From an uncultured Lentisphaeria bacterium (GTDB lineage: Bacteria > Verrucomicrobiota > Lentisphaeria > Victivallales > UBA1829), in the NCBI GenBank assembly GCA_905197955.1, contig CAJKAR010000037.1, positions 1 to 42,731 on the forward strand: a stretch of DNA of 42,731 bases, given 5' to 3'. Within the stretch, counting starts at the first letter, position 1, and the number at the start of each line of letters is the position of its first letter. Shown here one piece after another: positions 42,031-42,731 of this stretch. The notes beneath the pieces are model-generated. The model was not told where the DNA came from. It saw only the letters and a program-made list of their open reading frames with translations, and searched no databases. The position numbers and the translations under genes are program-made.

Positions 42031-42633
42031 ATGAAATCTACTCTATTTTTTCTGCTCGCAAGTCTCGCTTTGCTGACCGTTCCAACATGGGGCGATGATC
42101 CGCTGGAACGCAATCGGTCGTTGCGTCGCGAGCTCACGGAACTTCAGACTCAGAGAAATGCTCTTCTGGAAAAATCCGCCCGTCTGAAGGAAACGAAAGA
42201 GACTCTGGAAACGACCCGTGATCTGCTTTCCGGAAAGTTGGAAAAACCTCCAGTCGATCATCCGAATGGAAATGTCCTATATCGTTTTGAAACAGATCGA
42301 CCGAATGTAATCGACAACACAAAAAGCGGCAAACGCTCCGTCATTCACCGCTGGCTGAAGCTGGAAGCCGGGAAAACCTATCTCTTTGAAGGAATGATTC
42401 GGCTGGAGCACTCGAATCAAGTAAAAAACGTCAAGTTCGGCGGTTTTGTCCCTGTTTCTGGCGGAAAGACCCAATGGCCCGCCTGCCAAGTCGGTGCGGG
42501 AAAATTCGACTGGAGAAAATGTTCATTTACCTACCGTCTTCCCCAGGGCGCAAAATTTTGCCTGATCTACGGACTCGAACAGGGAACCGGCAGAGTTCTA
42601 TTTAAAAACATTACCGTATCCGAACTTGACTAG
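42031..42633 (+). CDS. Small secreted protein: coiled coil plus CBM-like domain
   Basis: 200 residues. Signal peptide (MKSTLFFLLASLALLTVPTWG), a coiled coil (about 25-70; RSLRRELTELQTQRNALLEKS...), then a beta domain (about 78-200; LKLEAGKTYLFEGMIRLEH, VLFKNITVSEL) similar in style to CBM4/9 jelly rolls. The ATG at 42031 has GGAAGGA 8 bases upstream; an in-frame ATG at 42013 lacks a good site. The preceding GH2-like enzyme also has an internal coiled coil, so the two might bind each other. Last gene of the cassette. No known family assigned. Confidence 0.8.
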   Translation: MKSTLFFLLASLALLTVPTWGDDPLERNRSLRRELTELQTQRNALLEKSARLKETKETLETTRDLLSGKLEKPPVDHPNGNVLYRFETDRPNVIDNTKSGKRSVIHRWLKLEAGKTYLFEGMIRLEHSNQVKNVKFGGFVPVSGGKTQWPACQVGAGKFDWRKCSFTYRLPQGAKFCLIYGLEQGTGRVLFKNITVSELD

Positions 42634-42636
42634 ACA

Positions 42637-42731
42637 TGATTCTGATTTGTTTCAGAACATAAAAAGAAAGGAGAAACTTAGAACCTATCCCTAAATAACA
42701 GCAAGTTTTCGATAAATTATAACCGTTGCGG
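42637..42731. other. End of window: weak hairpin, no gene seen
   Basis: TTCTGA (42640-42645) can pair with TCAGAA (42652-42657), just after the last stop codon, without a following T-run. AAAGGAG at 42668-42674 resembles a ribosome site but no start codon follows at a useful distance. The last 60 bases are A/T-rich and not assigned. Confidence 0.3.

Noticed and set aside
42662..42731. Possible mobile-element end at the right edge
   Set aside because: A change to A/T-rich sequence and a GAACCTATCCC word are suggestive, but no inverted repeat or transposase is within the window.

Overview
The window reads as chromosomal DNA of a Lentisphaerota bacterium, most likely a gut Victivallales relative. 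This is inferred from gene content: two pseudopilins with an FTLIE(L/F)LVVIAIIAIL start and H-x(n)-DG tails, each next to a transcription regulator and a very large secreted glycoside hydrolase; a strongly divergent FtsZ; and a sodium-pump decarboxylase operon. No rRNA, tRNA, CRISPR array, phage gene or intact insertion sequence was seen. Most genes are tightly packed in short operons, and no gene-free stretch exceeds 300 bases.

Region 1-7.2 kb holds central metabolism on the minus strand: biotin ligase (birA), the three subunits of a sodium-translocating biotin-dependent decarboxylase (oadG, oadA, oadB; oadB has a secreted-type N-terminal extension of about 230 residues), and GTP-dependent PEP carboxykinase (pckG). 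Together they could turn PEP to oxaloacetate to pyruvate while saving GTP and a sodium gradient. Region 7.4-14.3 kb holds folK, two secreted repeat-type paralogues, an AraC regulator, and an nrdR - ClC channel - ATP-cone protein operon, then a small secreted protein. Region 14.5-22.4 kb holds uxuA (mannonate dehydratase), the GGGtGRT/NifU-like Fe-S pair, an FAD oxidoreductase divergent from an AraC regulator, and a GT-C-like membrane protein with a coiled-coil tail.

Region 22.5-30.1 kb (minus strand) is a carbohydrate locus: LacI regulator, pseudopilin, a 1201-residue GH42-like enzyme, and two tandem SGNH/DUF4886 hydrolases. Region 30.3-36.8 kb (plus) holds ftsA, divergent ftsZ, an M28 peptidase lipoprotein, a HIT protein, methylthioadenosine phosphorylase and another GT-C-like membrane protein. 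Region 36.9-42.6 kb (plus) repeats the carbohydrate-locus plan with unrelated parts: a GntR-type regulator, a pseudopilin, a 1115-residue GH2-like enzyme and a small secreted coiled-coil/CBM-like protein.

The main points for follow-up are: (a) the twice-seen regulator-pseudopilin-hydrolase cassette, both copies under a consensus sigma-70 promoter with an operator at the start site, and both pseudopilins lacking the -1 glycine of prepilin cleavage sites; (b) a 101-base structured repeat present twice (99-199 and 15876-15976) with a compensatory base-pair change, each time just past the terminator of a minus-strand operon; (c) an FtsZ that has lost residues of the GTPase signature and of the T7 loop but keeps its C-terminal tail.
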